58,904 bases of DNA from Pseudomonadota bacterium (GCA_023419375.1 JAEZYD010000040.1:1-58904); one strand, 5' to 3'; numbered from the stretch's first letter, positions 24,390 to 34,013 are shown. A program made the numbers and translations. Notes: a model not told the origin generated them from the letters alone.

Positions 24390-25028
24390 TCAAACCTCGG
24401 TTGTGTGTCGCCCTTGCAAATAGGGGGTCAGTGCGACAGCATTTTCAAAAAGATAATAATCCGTCAGTCGGCAAAATAGGTGCCCGGCTGCAAGGTGCAG
24501 TTCCTGAACAAGCGCGGGTTCAGCCTGCGGCGCTTCAAGAACCATGTCGCTGTATCGGGCCATTTCGCCGCCGTGCCCGCACAGGCACACGGCAAACAGC
24601 CCGCCGCGGCGTGCCGCCTCAAGGGCGGCGATGATATTGGCGCTGCTGCCGGTGGAAAAAATTGCCACCAGCATGTCGCCTGGCCGCCCCAGAGCTTCAA
24701 TCTGGCGCGAAAATACCTGGCTGAAATCAAGGTCGCTGCCAATGGCCGTAAGGGAAGTCGCGTCGGCAGACAGCGCCAGAGCGGGCAGGGCGGGCCTGTC
24801 CATAAAAAACCTGTTCACAAATTCGGCTGCCATGTGCTGGGCCAGTGCAGCGCTGCCGCCATTGCCGCAGAGCAGTATTTTGCCGCCGCCCGCAAGGCAC
24901 GCGGCTGCACGCAGGGCCGCCTGACGAAGAAAATCTGCCTGCGAGCGAAAAAAATCCTCGCGCAGGCGCGCGCCTTCGCTGGCGTGCTGTTCAATAATAT
25001 CAAGGGCTGTATCGTGCATGGCGCTCAC
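24390..25028 (-). CDS. gmhA: Phosphoheptose isomerase (SIS domain)
   Basis: 212 residues. Converts sedoheptulose 7-phosphate to D-glycero-D-manno-heptose 7-phosphate for LPS heptose synthesis. The SIS fold is evident: GKILLCGNGGSAALAQHMAAEF (49-70), then GDMLVAIFSTGSSANI and ELHLAAGHLFCRLTDYYLF near the end. The open frame starts at a GTG (25028); an ATG three codons later (25019) is the alternative, and neither has a strong ribosome site. Divergent from nadK with about 110 bases between. First gene of the gmhA-fmdB-hemC-lon-like string. Confidence 0.9.
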   Translation of the reverse strand: MSAMHDTALDIIEQHASEGARLREDFFRSQADFLRQAALRAAACLAGGGKILLCGNGGSAALAQHMAAEFVNRFFMDRPALPALALSADATSLTAIGSDLDFSQVFSRQIEALGRPGDMLVAIFSTGSSANIIAALEAARRGGLFAVCLCGHGGEMARYSDMVLEAPQAEPALVQELHLAAGHLFCRLTDYYLFENAVALTPYLQGRHTTEV

Positions 25029-25137
25029 AATTGCCGAAACGGTGACATGGAAGCCTTCTTATTTAAGGCAAAGCCCTGCAACTGACAAGCGCCCACAGGC
25101 TTGCGGTAACAGACTTGATAACGTAACTTGCGCAGGT

Positions 25138-26013
25138 ATGCAAAACGCAACAAGCCGACACATACTTCTGGTTTACAAGGCCCGGCACGAAAAGGCTGCG
25201 GCTCTTGCCCAAGAAGCCGCCCAGTGGCTGCGCCAAAAAGGGCATGAAGTTGCGGGTGTGATCTGCGCGGGCACGGACACCCCGGCCTACGCAACGACTC
25301 CCCTTGACTTTGTGGTTGTTTTTGGCGGCGACGGCACCATGCTGGGCGTGGCCCGCCGCCTTGTGGGGCGCAACGTGCCTGTGCTGGGCATCAATTTTGG
25401 CCGGATCGGTTTTTTAACCGATGCCCAGCCGGAGCAATGGCGCGAAAAACTCGAAGAATCCCTCACCGGCATGGAGCCAGTGCGCTCCTGTATGGCCTTG
25501 CAGTGGACGCTCACCCGCAAGGGCGAGCAGATTGCCAGCGGCTGCGCGGTCAACGATGTTGTTCTGAGCCGGGGGTCTTTGTCGCGGCTTGTTCTGTTTG
25601 ATGTCTATATTGCCGGTGAGCGCCTTGGCTCATTGCGCGGCGATGGAATGATCATTGCCACGCCCGTGGGCAGCTCCGGCTACAGTGTTTCGGCTGGCGG
25701 CTCGCTGCTGCATCCTTCTATGGAAGCCGTGGCCGTCACGCCCATCTGTCCTTTCCTCAATACAATTTCGCCCATGGTGTTCCCCGGCGATACCGAGTGC
25801 CGATTCCAGATTTTACAGGGCTCCACAGATTGCTACCTTACTGTCGATGGGCAGGAAGGGCAACATCTGGAGCTGGGCGATACCGTGACCGTCAACGGTT
25901 TGCCCGATGCCGTGCATTTTCTCGGCAAAGGAACAACTTTCTTTGAGCGTTTGCGTTCGCGCGGCTTTGCCCTGCAAGGCACTGAATGCATCAGGTGCGG
26001 GGAAAACGCATGA
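25138..26013 (+). CDS. nadK: NAD kinase
   Basis: 291 residues starting at the ATG of MQNATSRHILLVYK; upstream in-frame sequence is not NadK-like. Phosphorylates NAD to NADP. Motifs: DFVVVFGGDGTMLG with GGDG at 63-66, GINFGRIGFLTDA, AVNDVVLSRGS and GDGMIIATPVGSSGYSVSAGG. It ends in an ATGA overlap with the next gene. The ribosome site is weak (AGG two bases from the ATG), so the exact start is slightly uncertain. Confidence 0.92.
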   Translation: MQNATSRHILLVYKARHEKAAALAQEAAQWLRQKGHEVAGVICAGTDTPAYATTPLDFVVVFGGDGTMLGVARRLVGRNVPVLGINFGRIGFLTDAQPEQWREKLEESLTGMEPVRSCMALQWTLTRKGEQIASGCAVNDVVLSRGSLSRLVLFDVYIAGERLGSLRGDGMIIATPVGSSGYSVSAGGSLLHPSMEAVAVTPICPFLNTISPMVFPGDTECRFQILQGSTDCYLTVDGQEGQHLELGDTVTVNGLPDAVHFLGKGTTFFERLRSRGFALQGTECIRCGENA

Positions 26014-27752
26014 GCAACGCGATTTCTGTTAATTCGGTTCGGGAGTTTCATTTTGGGGAGAGTGTCCGCTTTGACGCATGGCTGTACAGCATGCTCATGG
26101 ACAACAACATTGCCTACGGCATGAACCCCGACATTGTGGCCAGCCAGGAACAGATGGCCTTTATGGTCAGCCTAGCGCGAGATCAGGTGTATTTGCCCTG
26201 TTCCGACAACACGTTCAAGCTGTTGTGCCAGCAGGCCGCTCCCGAAGAACTTCGCCGCCAGTATAACCGCTCCTGGCGCATCATCATGCGCCTCGTGCGC
26301 TCTTTCACGCCCGAAGGTCAGAAACGCAGGCGCATTTTGCAGTTCTGCCGGTTCCGCTTCAAGCAGTATGTTGCCCAGCATACCCTGATACCTTCGCGGC
26401 TGGTCAAGCGCATGACTGATCTTGTGCTCGCCCAGGGCAACCAGCTGGACGACCCCTGGCGGCAATTGCGCAGTATTTCCACCAAACGCCAGCTTGAAAT
26501 GCTGGATGAAGCCCCGGTGCGCGACAATCTTGCCGCAGTGCCTGCGGATGCCGTGGCGGCCAATTCCATTGCTTCTGTCAGGCGTATGCTCAACTACGTG
26601 GAACTGTCGCGCTTGCTGTGCCTTTCGGCTATGTCCCGCCCCTGGGTGGAGACGCCGCCGGACGCGGAAACAGTGCGTCAGGCCATGGATAGCGCGCGCG
26701 AAACCTGCGCCCACTTGCGGCACTATTTTGAGGCCAGCGCGGTCAGATCCGGCACGGTGCTCTTTTTGTGCGACGCAGACGGCGGCGTTGTGTTTGATCT
26801 GGCTGTTGCCAACAGCCTCATCCGCATGGGGCATAAGGTCATTTTTGCGGTCAAGTCAGGCTTTTTCTTTTATTCGCCCACGCTGGAAGACATGGAGATT
26901 GACCCCTCCATCCGGCAGATGATCGGCGGCGGCACAGTGCAGCACGAGCCGCGCATGAGCAAGAACGAACTGTTGCGCCACCTGCGCGAATACCGCCTCA
27001 TGGTTATTGGCGATGGAACGCGGGAGAGGCTCAACCTGTACAGGGTTTCGGTGACGTTCTCCCGCGCGTGGAAGGAAGCCGACCTTATTCTGGGCAAGGG
27101 CTGGCGCGTGGCCGATGTGCTCATGGGCAGCAGCCACCAGTACACCCGGGATGTGGTCTGCTACTGGCAGGATGATCAGGGCTTTCATATCAAGCTGCGC
27201 CAGCATGCTGAGAGCGCCCATAAATTCAGCGAGAGCGACATTGCCGCCCAGTCGGCAAACATCATCGCAGGCATGCGCGAGGCCCGCATGCAGGGCCGCA
27301 CGGTCATGTTTTACAGCTGCGTGATCGGCAGCATCCCCGGCGAGACTGGTACCGCTATCGAGATCGTGCGCGCCTTTGTAGACAATCTGCGTAAAAAAAT
27401 GGATAATATCCTGATAATTAATCCTGCCGAGCATTTTATTGAAGGCATGGACGGCGACGACCTCATGTATATGTGGGAGCAGGTGCAGCGCAGCGGCTTT
27501 ATTGATGTATGGCGGTTTCAGACAGTTGAAGACATTGAGGAAAGCTTTGCCCTGCTTGGCCGCAAGGTGCCGCCGCAGTGGTCGGGCAAGGATTCCACCT
27601 TTTCCACCGGCTGCACCAAGGAAATGCGTATCGCGCTGGACGTGCAGGCCAAAAACCGGGAAATGCAGATCATCGGCCCCGACCCGCAGCGGTTTTTCCG
27701 CAGGGGAGAGTACGGTGTGGGCAAATATTTCGATGCCAGCATCCCCCATTGA
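26010..27752 (+). CDS. DUF89/ARMT1-like protein, divergent active site
   Basis: 580 residues, ATGA overlap with nadK, GGGG 7 bases upstream of ATG. The first 235 residues are helical and not recognised. The central part resembles the DUF89/ARMT1 metal-dependent phosphatase fold: LFLCDADGGVVFD (251-263; family form LADNAGEIVFD), a GHKVIFAVK strand, IGDGTRERLNLYRVS (333-347), and EADLILGKGWRVADVL (356-371; family form ADLVIAKGQGN). The metal-site Asp255 and Lys363 are kept, but the Asn and Glu of the first motif are changed. The last 170 residues include a 90-residue region around GETGTAIEIVRAFVDNLRKKM. Family assignment is by motif likeness only. Confidence 0.5.
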   Translation: MSNAISVNSVREFHFGESVRFDAWLYSMLMDNNIAYGMNPDIVASQEQMAFMVSLARDQVYLPCSDNTFKLLCQQAAPEELRRQYNRSWRIIMRLVRSFTPEGQKRRRILQFCRFRFKQYVAQHTLIPSRLVKRMTDLVLAQGNQLDDPWRQLRSISTKRQLEMLDEAPVRDNLAAVPADAVAANSIASVRRMLNYVELSRLLCLSAMSRPWVETPPDAETVRQAMDSARETCAHLRHYFEASAVRSGTVLFLCDADGGVVFDLAVANSLIRMGHKVIFAVKSGFFFYSPTLEDMEIDPSIRQMIGGGTVQHEPRMSKNELLRHLREYRLMVIGDGTRERLNLYRVSVTFSRAWKEADLILGKGWRVADVLMGSSHQYTRDVVCYWQDDQGFHIKLRQHAESAHKFSESDIAAQSANIIAGMREARMQGRTVMFYSCVIGSIPGETGTAIEIVRAFVDNLRKKMDNILIINPAEHFIEGMDGDDLMYMWEQVQRSGFIDVWRFQTVEDIEESFALLGRKVPPQWSGKDSTFSTGCTKEMRIALDVQAKNREMQIIGPDPQRFFRRGEYGVGKYFDASIPH

Positions 27753-27875
27753 TGCTTTTGCGTCAAAAGGGCGGCGCAAACCGCCGGATGCAAGGTTTAG
27801 CGGGCGCTTATGCGCAAAGCGGCGCTTTTGCCGCGCAACTACGGGGTGAACCCCGTTGAGGGAGTAATCTGATCT

Positions 27876-29309
27876 ATGGCCGCCTATGAAGCCGTGATTG
27901 GCCTTGAAGTGCATGTGCAACTTGCCACGGCCTCCAAACTGTTCTGTTCCTGCCCCACGACCTTTGGGCAGCCCGCCAACGCCAACGTGTGCGAAGTATG
28001 CTCCGGCATGCCCGGCGCTTTGCCCGTGCCCAACCGTCAGGCTGTTCACTTTGCCGCTCTGGTCGGCCTTGTCACCAACTGCGCCATCAATACACGTTCC
28101 ATTTTTGCCCGCAAAAACTATTTTTATCCTGATCTGCCCTCCGGGTATCAGATTTCGCAGTTCGAGCTGCCCATTTGCGAACACGGGCATCTTGAAGTGG
28201 ACGTGGACGGGCGGCGCAAGCGCGTGGGCATTACGCGCATCCACATGGAAAACGATGCTGGCAAGAACATTCACGCCCAGGGCGAAAACCTGAGCTATGT
28301 GGATCTCAACCGCGCGGGCACGCCGCTGGTTGAAATAGTTTCCGAGCCGGATATGCGCTCCGCCGCCGAGGCTGTGGCCTATCTCAAGGCCCTGTACAAC
28401 ATTGTGACCTACCTTGGCGTGTGCGACGGCAACATGGAAGAGGGCAGCTTCAGGTGCGACGCCAACGTCTCGTTGCGCCCCGTGGGAACCGAACCCTTCG
28501 GCACCCGCACCGAGCTGAAAAACCTCAACTCCTTCCGCAATGTGCAGCGCGCCATTGAGTACGAAATTGCCCGCCAGCAGGATGTGCTGGACGACGGCGA
28601 CAAGGTCGTGCAGGAAACCCGCCTGTACGATGCCGTCAAGAACACCACGGCCTCCATGCGCAGCAAGGAAGAAGCGCACGATTACCGCTACTTCCCCGAC
28701 CCGGACATTCTGCCCGTGGATATTACGGAAGAAGAAATGACCCGCTGGCGCGCCGAAATGCCGGAGCTGCCACAGGTTCGCGTGGCCCGTTTTGTGGCTA
28801 TGGCGGGACTGCCCGAAGCCGAGGCGGAAGTGCTTGTGCAGAGCAAGGGGCTGGCCGACTTTTTTGAAGCTGCGGCCGCCAAGGCCGACCCCAAGAAGGT
28901 TGCCAACTTTGTGCTCGGGCCCCTGCTGCGCGAATGCAACGCCCGTGGGCTTTCCGCCGCTGACCCCTCCGCCTGGGCCATGAAGCCCGAGGCCCTGGCC
29001 GAACTGGTGCGGCTGGTTGACGGCGGCACCATCAGCGCCAAGATCGCCAACGATATTTTTGGCGACATCTTTGAGCAGGGCGTCATGCCTGAAGCCTACG
29101 TGAAGGAAAAAGGCCTCGTGCAGATTTCCGACACTTCGGCGCTTGAAGCCGCCGTGGATGAAGTCATTGCGGCCAATCCCGCTGAGGTGGAGGCCTATCG
29201 CGGCGGCAAAACCAAGCTGATCAGCTTCTTTGTGGGGCAGATCATGCGCGCCACCAAGGGCAAGGCCAATCCTGCCCTGGTGAACGAACTGCTCGCCAAA
29301 AAGCTGTAA
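27876..29309 (+). CDS. gatB: Asp-tRNA(Asn)/Glu-tRNA(Gln) amidotransferase subunit B
   Basis: 477 residues, the normal GatB length. Activates and amidates misacylated Glu-tRNA(Gln) or Asp-tRNA(Asn) together with GatA and GatC. Starts with YEAVIGLEVHVQL and the zinc site CPTTFG...CEVCSGMPG. Other conserved runs are YFYPDLPSGYQISQ, LNRAGTPLVEIVSEPD and DYRYFPDPDI. The C-terminal YqeY-like domain ends the protein (GQIMRATKGKANPALVNELL). GAGGGAG lies upstream of the ATG. gatA and gatC are not in this window. A strong terminator follows. Confidence 0.97.
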   Translation: MAAYEAVIGLEVHVQLATASKLFCSCPTTFGQPANANVCEVCSGMPGALPVPNRQAVHFAALVGLVTNCAINTRSIFARKNYFYPDLPSGYQISQFELPICEHGHLEVDVDGRRKRVGITRIHMENDAGKNIHAQGENLSYVDLNRAGTPLVEIVSEPDMRSAAEAVAYLKALYNIVTYLGVCDGNMEEGSFRCDANVSLRPVGTEPFGTRTELKNLNSFRNVQRAIEYEIARQQDVLDDGDKVVQETRLYDAVKNTTASMRSKEEAHDYRYFPDPDILPVDITEEEMTRWRAEMPELPQVRVARFVAMAGLPEAEAEVLVQSKGLADFFEAAAAKADPKKVANFVLGPLLRECNARGLSAADPSAWAMKPEALAELVRLVDGGTISAKIANDIFGDIFEQGVMPEAYVKEKGLVQISDTSALEAAVDEVIAANPAEVEAYRGGKTKLISFFVGQIMRATKGKANPALVNELLAKKL

Positions 29310-29336
29310 GCTCCCATCAGTAAATAAACGCCCAAA

Positions 29337-29370
29337 CGGGGATTTCGGTCATGCCGGAATCCCCGCTTTT
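29337..29370 (+). terminator. Intrinsic terminator after gatB
   Basis: CGGGGATT pairs with AATCCCCG, followed after a T-G wobble by CGG/CCG around a 5-base loop. TTTT follows on the plus strand, 28 bases past the gatB stop. Confidence 0.8.
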
Positions 29371-29401
29371 ATACTGTTCAAGGCAGGATGCATTCTGAAT
29401 T

Positions 29402-29430
29402 TAAAAAACCAAGGGGCCTCGCGGCCCCTT
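29402..29430 (-). terminator. Intrinsic terminator after the repeat protein
   Basis: A perfect 8-bp stem AAGGGGCC/GGCCCCTT with a TCGC loop (29411-29430). On the minus strand it is followed within two bases by six T. It faces the terminator of gatB, so the two convergent units are insulated. Confidence 0.85.
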
Positions 29431-29468
29431 AAAGTGCTGAGAGCATCAGCACAGCATATGCGTAAAAG

Positions 29469-30422
29469 CTATACGCTCATGTTCAGGCCCGAAAGCATGG
29501 AAAGGCTGCCGCTGGCATAGCTGCCGAAGGAATTGGTGGCATTGCCCGAGCCGGACCACCATGCGGCCATGGATTCCACCTCAATGCGCTTGCGCAGGTC
29601 AGAGGGCGAAACCTGCAATGACTTGCGCGCATCATCAAGGCCGGAAAGGGCCTGAATCTGGCCGAATTTTTTGACCAGGGCAGGGTTGTTGTCAAAGAAC
29701 TTCTGCACGGCTGCCTTGGTGGCGGCATCGCTGCTTTCAACCGCTATGGTGCCATCCGCCTTGGTTTGCAGGGTAAATTTTGCATCGCTGCTTACAGCAA
29801 GGCTGCTCATGCCGCTGTTCAGCGTCTGGCCGAGCTTGGAATTGTCCAGCACGGCCTGAATGGCGGCCTTGTTGGCACTGTCCGTGCTGCTGGCTGCGGT
29901 CAGCTTGCCGCTGCTGTCAACAGTCATGGCCACAGAAGTGCTGGAACTGACGCCTGCGGCGGTAAGGGCCGTGCGCAGATCCTTGCCAATCGTCGTATTG
30001 CTCTTAAGCCAGGTCTGCACATTGGCCTGATCCGTGGCATTGGCGCTGGTAGCCGTGAGGGAGCCATCCGCAGCCAAAGTGAAAGTGACACTTGAAGGAT
30101 CTGTGACCCCAAGCTTGGACAGGCCATCCTTGACGGCGGTGTTGAATTCAGTATTCAACTGCTCGCGATACTTGGTAATCTGGCTGAAAGTAACGCGACT
30201 GCCGCTTTCAAGGCCCATGGCGTCCATGGCGTACTTTGTCAGATCAACCATGCTGGAAAGCTGGCTGGATATGCTGTTGCCGCTGAGCATCTGGCTCAAC
30301 GAACTTGAAGAACTTTTGGTACCCGAAGAAGATGAGCTGCCGGAGGTAGAGGTACTCAGCTTCTGGTTCTGCCACTGGTACAGCCCGCTGGTATAGTTGT
30401 TTACGCCCGATACGTTGCTCAT
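29469..30422 (-). CDS. Ser/Thr-rich protein with three internal ~52-residue repeats
   Basis: 317 residues, GAGGAG 6 bases before the ATG. I do not recognise a family. Residues 1-55 are Ser/Thr/Asn-rich with a poly-Ser run (28-42) and no signal peptide or membrane helix. Three imperfect repeats follow at about 103-152, 154-204 and 206-255. Each has the order LG/AV, a VxFTLxxDGxLTAxSS beta-like segment, then a KAAIQAxLDN helix. The C-terminus (256-317) is helical then Ser/Gly-rich, ending LNMSV. Low Cys, no Trp cluster except WW near 288. Such composition is seen in proteins exported by flagellar or other signal-less routes, but no such genes are nearby, so this is only a possibility. Transcribed alone, with its own terminator. 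Confidence 0.6.
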   Translation of the reverse strand: MSNVSGVNNYTSGLYQWQNQKLSTSTSGSSSSSGTKSSSSSLSQMLSGNSISSQLSSMVDLTKYAMDAMGLESGSRVTFSQITKYREQLNTEFNTAVKDGLSKLGVTDPSSVTFTLAADGSLTATSANATDQANVQTWLKSNTTIGKDLRTALTAAGVSSSTSVAMTVDSSGKLTAASSTDSANKAAIQAVLDNSKLGQTLNSGMSSLAVSSDAKFTLQTKADGTIAVESSDAATKAAVQKFFDNNPALVKKFGQIQALSGLDDARKSLQVSPSDLRKRIEVESMAAWWSGSGNATNSFGSYASGSLSMLSGLNMSV

Positions 30423-30608
30423 GATCGCTCCTCGGCAGTTTTTGCCCGTTTGGGGGGCTTGGGGGTGCCGTATTGCTCATTTATGCATATTTCAGGCCAG
30501 CAATATTTTTACGGGGTGGGATCCGGCGTGGTCGGCACTCCCATTAAAAATATACAGGTTCCGAATCCAGTAATGGACAGGCCAACTGAAATAGGCTAGA
30601 GAGCGGCT

Positions 30609-31607
30609 ATGGCAGTACATTCCTCCATGCTTGAGACCGTCGAATTCGACGATCCCGCCTTAGCCAATCAGCTATTTGGCCCTCACAATGCGCATCTTGA
30701 GCTGTTGGCCGCAGCCAGCGGGGCCTCCATAGGCAGCCGTGGCGCCAGCATTCTTATTGAAAGCCCAGACATGAACACGCGGCAGGTGCTGTGCAATGTT
30801 TTTGTGCAGTTGTACGAGCTGCTGCGCGGCGGATTGTCGCTGAGCCAGCAGGATATCGCCCGCAGTTACGAGATGCTGCGCGCGGATCCCGGCCTGAATC
30901 TGGAAAAAATTTTCAAGGACGCCGTTTTCGTCAACACCCCGCGCAAAACGGTCACTGCCCGCAATGTTGCCCAGCGCACCTACCTTGACCTGCTGCGGCG
31001 CAATGAGCTTGTTTTTGCAGTTGGCCCTGCGGGTACGGGCAAAACCTATCTCGCTGTCGCCATGGCGCTGTCCATGTTTCAGCAGCACAGGGTCAAGCGC
31101 ATTGTGCTGACGCGCCCTGCGGTGGAAGCGGGGGAGCGCCTTGGCTTTTTGCCAGGCGACCTGGCCGACAAGGTCAATCCCTATCTGCGCCCGCTCTATG
31201 ACGCCCTGCACGACATGATGCCCCAGCCCAAGGTGGCGTCCATGCTTGAGGTGGGCTCCATTGAAGTTGCGCCCCTGGCCTTCATGCGCGGGCGCACCCT
31301 TAACGATGCCTTTATTATTCTTGACGAAGCGCAGAACACCACGCAGGAACAGATGAAGATGTTCCTTACCCGCATGGGCTTTGGCTCACGCATGGTTGTG
31401 ACGGGCGACACCACCCAGATCGACCTGCCCTTGCAGCCCGGCGGCCAGCGCCCACGCTCGGGCCTTATCCACGCGCTGAATATCCTTGCCAAAGTTCCAA
31501 CCATCGCAGTGCATCACTTCACCAAGGCCGACGTAGTGCGGCATCCATTGGTGGGAGCAATCGTAAACGCCTATGATAATGCAGAAAAAAGCGGCACGTC
31601 CAGCTAG
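30609..31607 (+). CDS. phoH: PhoH-family ATPase
   Basis: 332 residues. A cytoplasmic P-loop ATPase of the PhoH family, often found next to ybeY and linked to RNA metabolism. Walker A is GPAGTGKTYLA (139-149). Later motifs are LTRPAVEAGERLGFLPGDL, the Walker B region FIILDEAQNTT and GDTTQIDLP. An N-terminal KH-like segment covers about 25-105. It heads the phoH-HD-ybeY string and overlaps the next frame by 35 bases. Length is typical. Confidence 0.93.
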   Translation: MAVHSSMLETVEFDDPALANQLFGPHNAHLELLAAASGASIGSRGASILIESPDMNTRQVLCNVFVQLYELLRGGLSLSQQDIARSYEMLRADPGLNLEKIFKDAVFVNTPRKTVTARNVAQRTYLDLLRRNELVFAVGPAGTGKTYLAVAMALSMFQQHRVKRIVLTRPAVEAGERLGFLPGDLADKVNPYLRPLYDALHDMMPQPKVASMLEVGSIEVAPLAFMRGRTLNDAFIILDEAQNTTQEQMKMFLTRMGFGSRMVVTGDTTQIDLPLQPGGQRPRSGLIHALNILAKVPTIAVHHFTKADVVRHPLVGAIVNAYDNAEKSGTSS

Positions 31608-34008
31608 CATCCTCGCACTCTTTCGCATGTTGCGGGCCCGCCACCATTGTGGTCTGGGGCTTTCTGTGCTTGTGCTCACCCTGCTTTTCATCAGCCTGCT
31701 TGCAGGGGCCAACTTTGAGGCTGTACCCCGCGTGTACGTTGCCGGGCAGGTGGCGGATTCTGACGTCATTGCCGACCGCGACATCCTTGTTGAAGACGTG
31801 CAGGCCACCAAGGCCCGGCGCAAACAGGTGCAGCTTCTGCAGCCGCCTGTCTACGATCTGAGTCTTGAGCCCTTTACGGCCTTTCAGAACCGTATTGTGG
31901 AGATCATGCGCAGCCTGAACAATGGCATTGATTACCATGTTGGGGTCGAAGGCCCGCTGCACAGGCTGGTGGATGAACTGACGCCCACCGTTGCTGACGA
32001 AATTTTGCCGGAACTCGCCCAGCCCGAGGCGCAGACGTATCTGCTCAAGGTGCTGCTGCCCCAGATCCGCGACCATATGGCAGAAGGTCTTGTGGGCGAC
32101 ATACGCTCGGCCAGGGTTGACCGCTCTGGCGTTATTGTGCGCAATCTGGATACAAATACAGAAATACTGCGCCCGGATGTTGTCAATCTGCCCGACGTGC
32201 AATCGTATCTGGCGGAAATTTCTGCCCAGATACGGCAGGTTTCCACGCTGAACCCGCAGTCGCGGCGCGCCATCAACATTCTGCTTTCCGCAACCATGCC
32301 TTCCTCGCTGACGCTGAACCGGGAATCTACCCAAAAGCGCAGCTCTGCCGTCATGTCCATGGTTGAGCCCGTGTATTATCAGATACAGAAGGGCGAGATC
32401 GTGTTGCGCAAGGGCGAGAGGGTCAGCCGCGAGCAGCAGATCAAGCTGCAAACGCTTTATAAATCCGCTTCCGACCCCATGCACTGGGATATAGCCGCTG
32501 GCGCCTTTTTGTGCTCGCTGGTGCTTTCCATCGGCTTTTTTGTTGCCCCCAGCGGCAAGCCCGGCACCCCCCTGCGCTGCAAGGACATGCTGCTCATTTC
32601 CTTGCTTCTGCTGCTTTTCAGCGCCGGGGCAAAGGCTGTGTACGTGCTTGGCATGCGCATCGACAGTCATTCGTTCATCAATACGCTGGCCGTGGGCTAC
32701 CCTGTGGCAGGGGCAGTGGGGCTGGTCGCCATGGTTTTTGCGGCCCGGCGCTACTGCACCATGGCCCTGTTGATCTCGTTCTTTACCATGCTCATGTTTC
32801 AGGCGCAGTTTTCGCTGTTCCTGCTCCATTTTCTCGGCGGCATGCTGGCCACATGGCTTGTGACCAACGCCCAGAGCCGTCAGGACGTGGTGTGGAGCAT
32901 TGTGCCCCTGACCATCGGCCAGTCCATCATCTGGTTTGGCGCAACCCTGCTGGCCCAAAGCGCCCCGGGCGTCATGCCCACGCAATTGCTGGCCGTGTTT
33001 ATCAACAGCGTGCTCTCGCTCATTCTGCTCTTTGCCGTGAGCCCCGTGCTTGAAATCAGCTTTGGCTACAGTACGCGCTTCCGCCTCATGGAACTTATGA
33101 GCCTTGAGCAACCCCTCATGCAGGAGCTTATGGTAACTGTGCCCGGCACCTACCATCACTCCCTTGTGGTCGCCAACATGGTTGAAGCCGGGGCCAAGGC
33201 CATCGGCGCCAACAGCCTGCTATGCAAGGTGGCGGCCCTGTATCATGACGTGGGCAAGCTCTCGTATCCCGAATATTTCATCGAAAACCAGTTTGGCGGG
33301 CCCAACAAGCACGACAAACTGGCCCCGTCCATGAGTGCGCTCATTTTGCTTTCGCATGTCAAAAAAGGCTCGGAACTGGCCGAGCGGTACAAGCTCGGGC
33401 AGGATATTGCCGACATTATCAGTCAGCACCACGGCACAAGGCTCATACGCTTTTTCTACCAGAAGGCCCTGAACCAGGGCGAAAAGCCGCGTGAATCCGA
33501 TTTCAGCTATGTGGGGCCGCGTCCGCAGACCAAGGAAGCCGCCATCCTCATGCTGGCCGACTCCGTTGAGGCCTCCAGCCGCACGCTCAACGATCCGACG
33601 CCCGCGCGCATCAAGTCGCATATTGACACCATCATCAAGGGCATCTTCTCTGAAGGGCAGCTGGATGAATCGGAGCTGACCTTCAAGGATCTGCACTTCC
33701 TGAGCGAAAACTTCCAGCGTATTCTGACTGGTATTTTCCATCAGCGCATTGCCTATCCTGACGCCAGAATCAATGATGCCACCCGATCTGAGGGCAAGCC
33801 CAACGGCAAAAACAACGCTGCCCCCGCTACACATGGCGCAACGGCCCTTACCCCCACGGGGCAGGGCAAACAGTGCGGCGACAAGCCTTGCAACGGAGAC
33901 AAACCCGCTGCGGCGCATACGCCAGAAGTGAAAGCCCTGACGAGCCAGCCGGAGAGCGCAAAACAGGCTGGCATACCCGCCATCCCGGACGAAAAGGGGC
34001 AGGCTTAG
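31573..34008 (+). CDS. 7TM-HD membrane phosphohydrolase (PgpH-type c-di-AMP phosphodiesterase family)
   Basis: 811 residues. One N-terminal helix (about 21-40), then a long extracytoplasmic 7TMR-HDED-type domain (about 45-300). A bundle of seven helices covers 305-500. The cytoplasmic HD domain covers 515-720, with TYHHSLVVANMVE and catalytic H558-D559 in LYHDVGKLSYPEYF. The Pro/Lys-rich tail after 730 is unstructured. The family includes PgpH, which degrades c-di-AMP; activity here is inferred. The start overlaps phoH by 35 bases; a second ATG two codons later is possible. The ribosome site is weak, suggesting coupling to phoH translation. Confidence 0.85.
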   Translation: MIMQKKAARPASILALFRMLRARHHCGLGLSVLVLTLLFISLLAGANFEAVPRVYVAGQVADSDVIADRDILVEDVQATKARRKQVQLLQPPVYDLSLEPFTAFQNRIVEIMRSLNNGIDYHVGVEGPLHRLVDELTPTVADEILPELAQPEAQTYLLKVLLPQIRDHMAEGLVGDIRSARVDRSGVIVRNLDTNTEILRPDVVNLPDVQSYLAEISAQIRQVSTLNPQSRRAINILLSATMPSSLTLNRESTQKRSSAVMSMVEPVYYQIQKGEIVLRKGERVSREQQIKLQTLYKSASDPMHWDIAAGAFLCSLVLSIGFFVAPSGKPGTPLRCKDMLLISLLLLLFSAGAKAVYVLGMRIDSHSFINTLAVGYPVAGAVGLVAMVFAARRYCTMALLISFFTMLMFQAQFSLFLLHFLGGMLATWLVTNAQSRQDVVWSIVPLTIGQSIIWFGATLLAQSAPGVMPTQLLAVFINSVLSLILLFAVSPVLEISFGYSTRFRLMELMSLEQPLMQELMVTVPGTYHHSLVVANMVEAGAKAIGANSLLCKVAALYHDVGKLSYPEYFIENQFGGPNKHDKLAPSMSALILLSHVKKGSELAERYKLGQDIADIISQHHGTRLIRFFYQKALNQGEKPRESDFSYVGPRPQTKEAAILMLADSVEASSRTLNDPTPARIKSHIDTIIKGIFSEGQLDESELTFKDLHFLSENFQRILTGIFHQRIAYPDARINDATRSEGKPNGKNNAAPATHGATALTPTGQGKQCGDKPCNGDKPAAAHTPEVKALTSQPESAKQAGIPAIPDEKGQA

Positions 34009-34013
34009 GAATC

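Noticed and set aside
31519..33159. 546-codon frame antisense to the 7TM-HD gene
   Set aside because: His/Gln/Gly-rich with no domain; the opposite strand encodes an intact HD protein.
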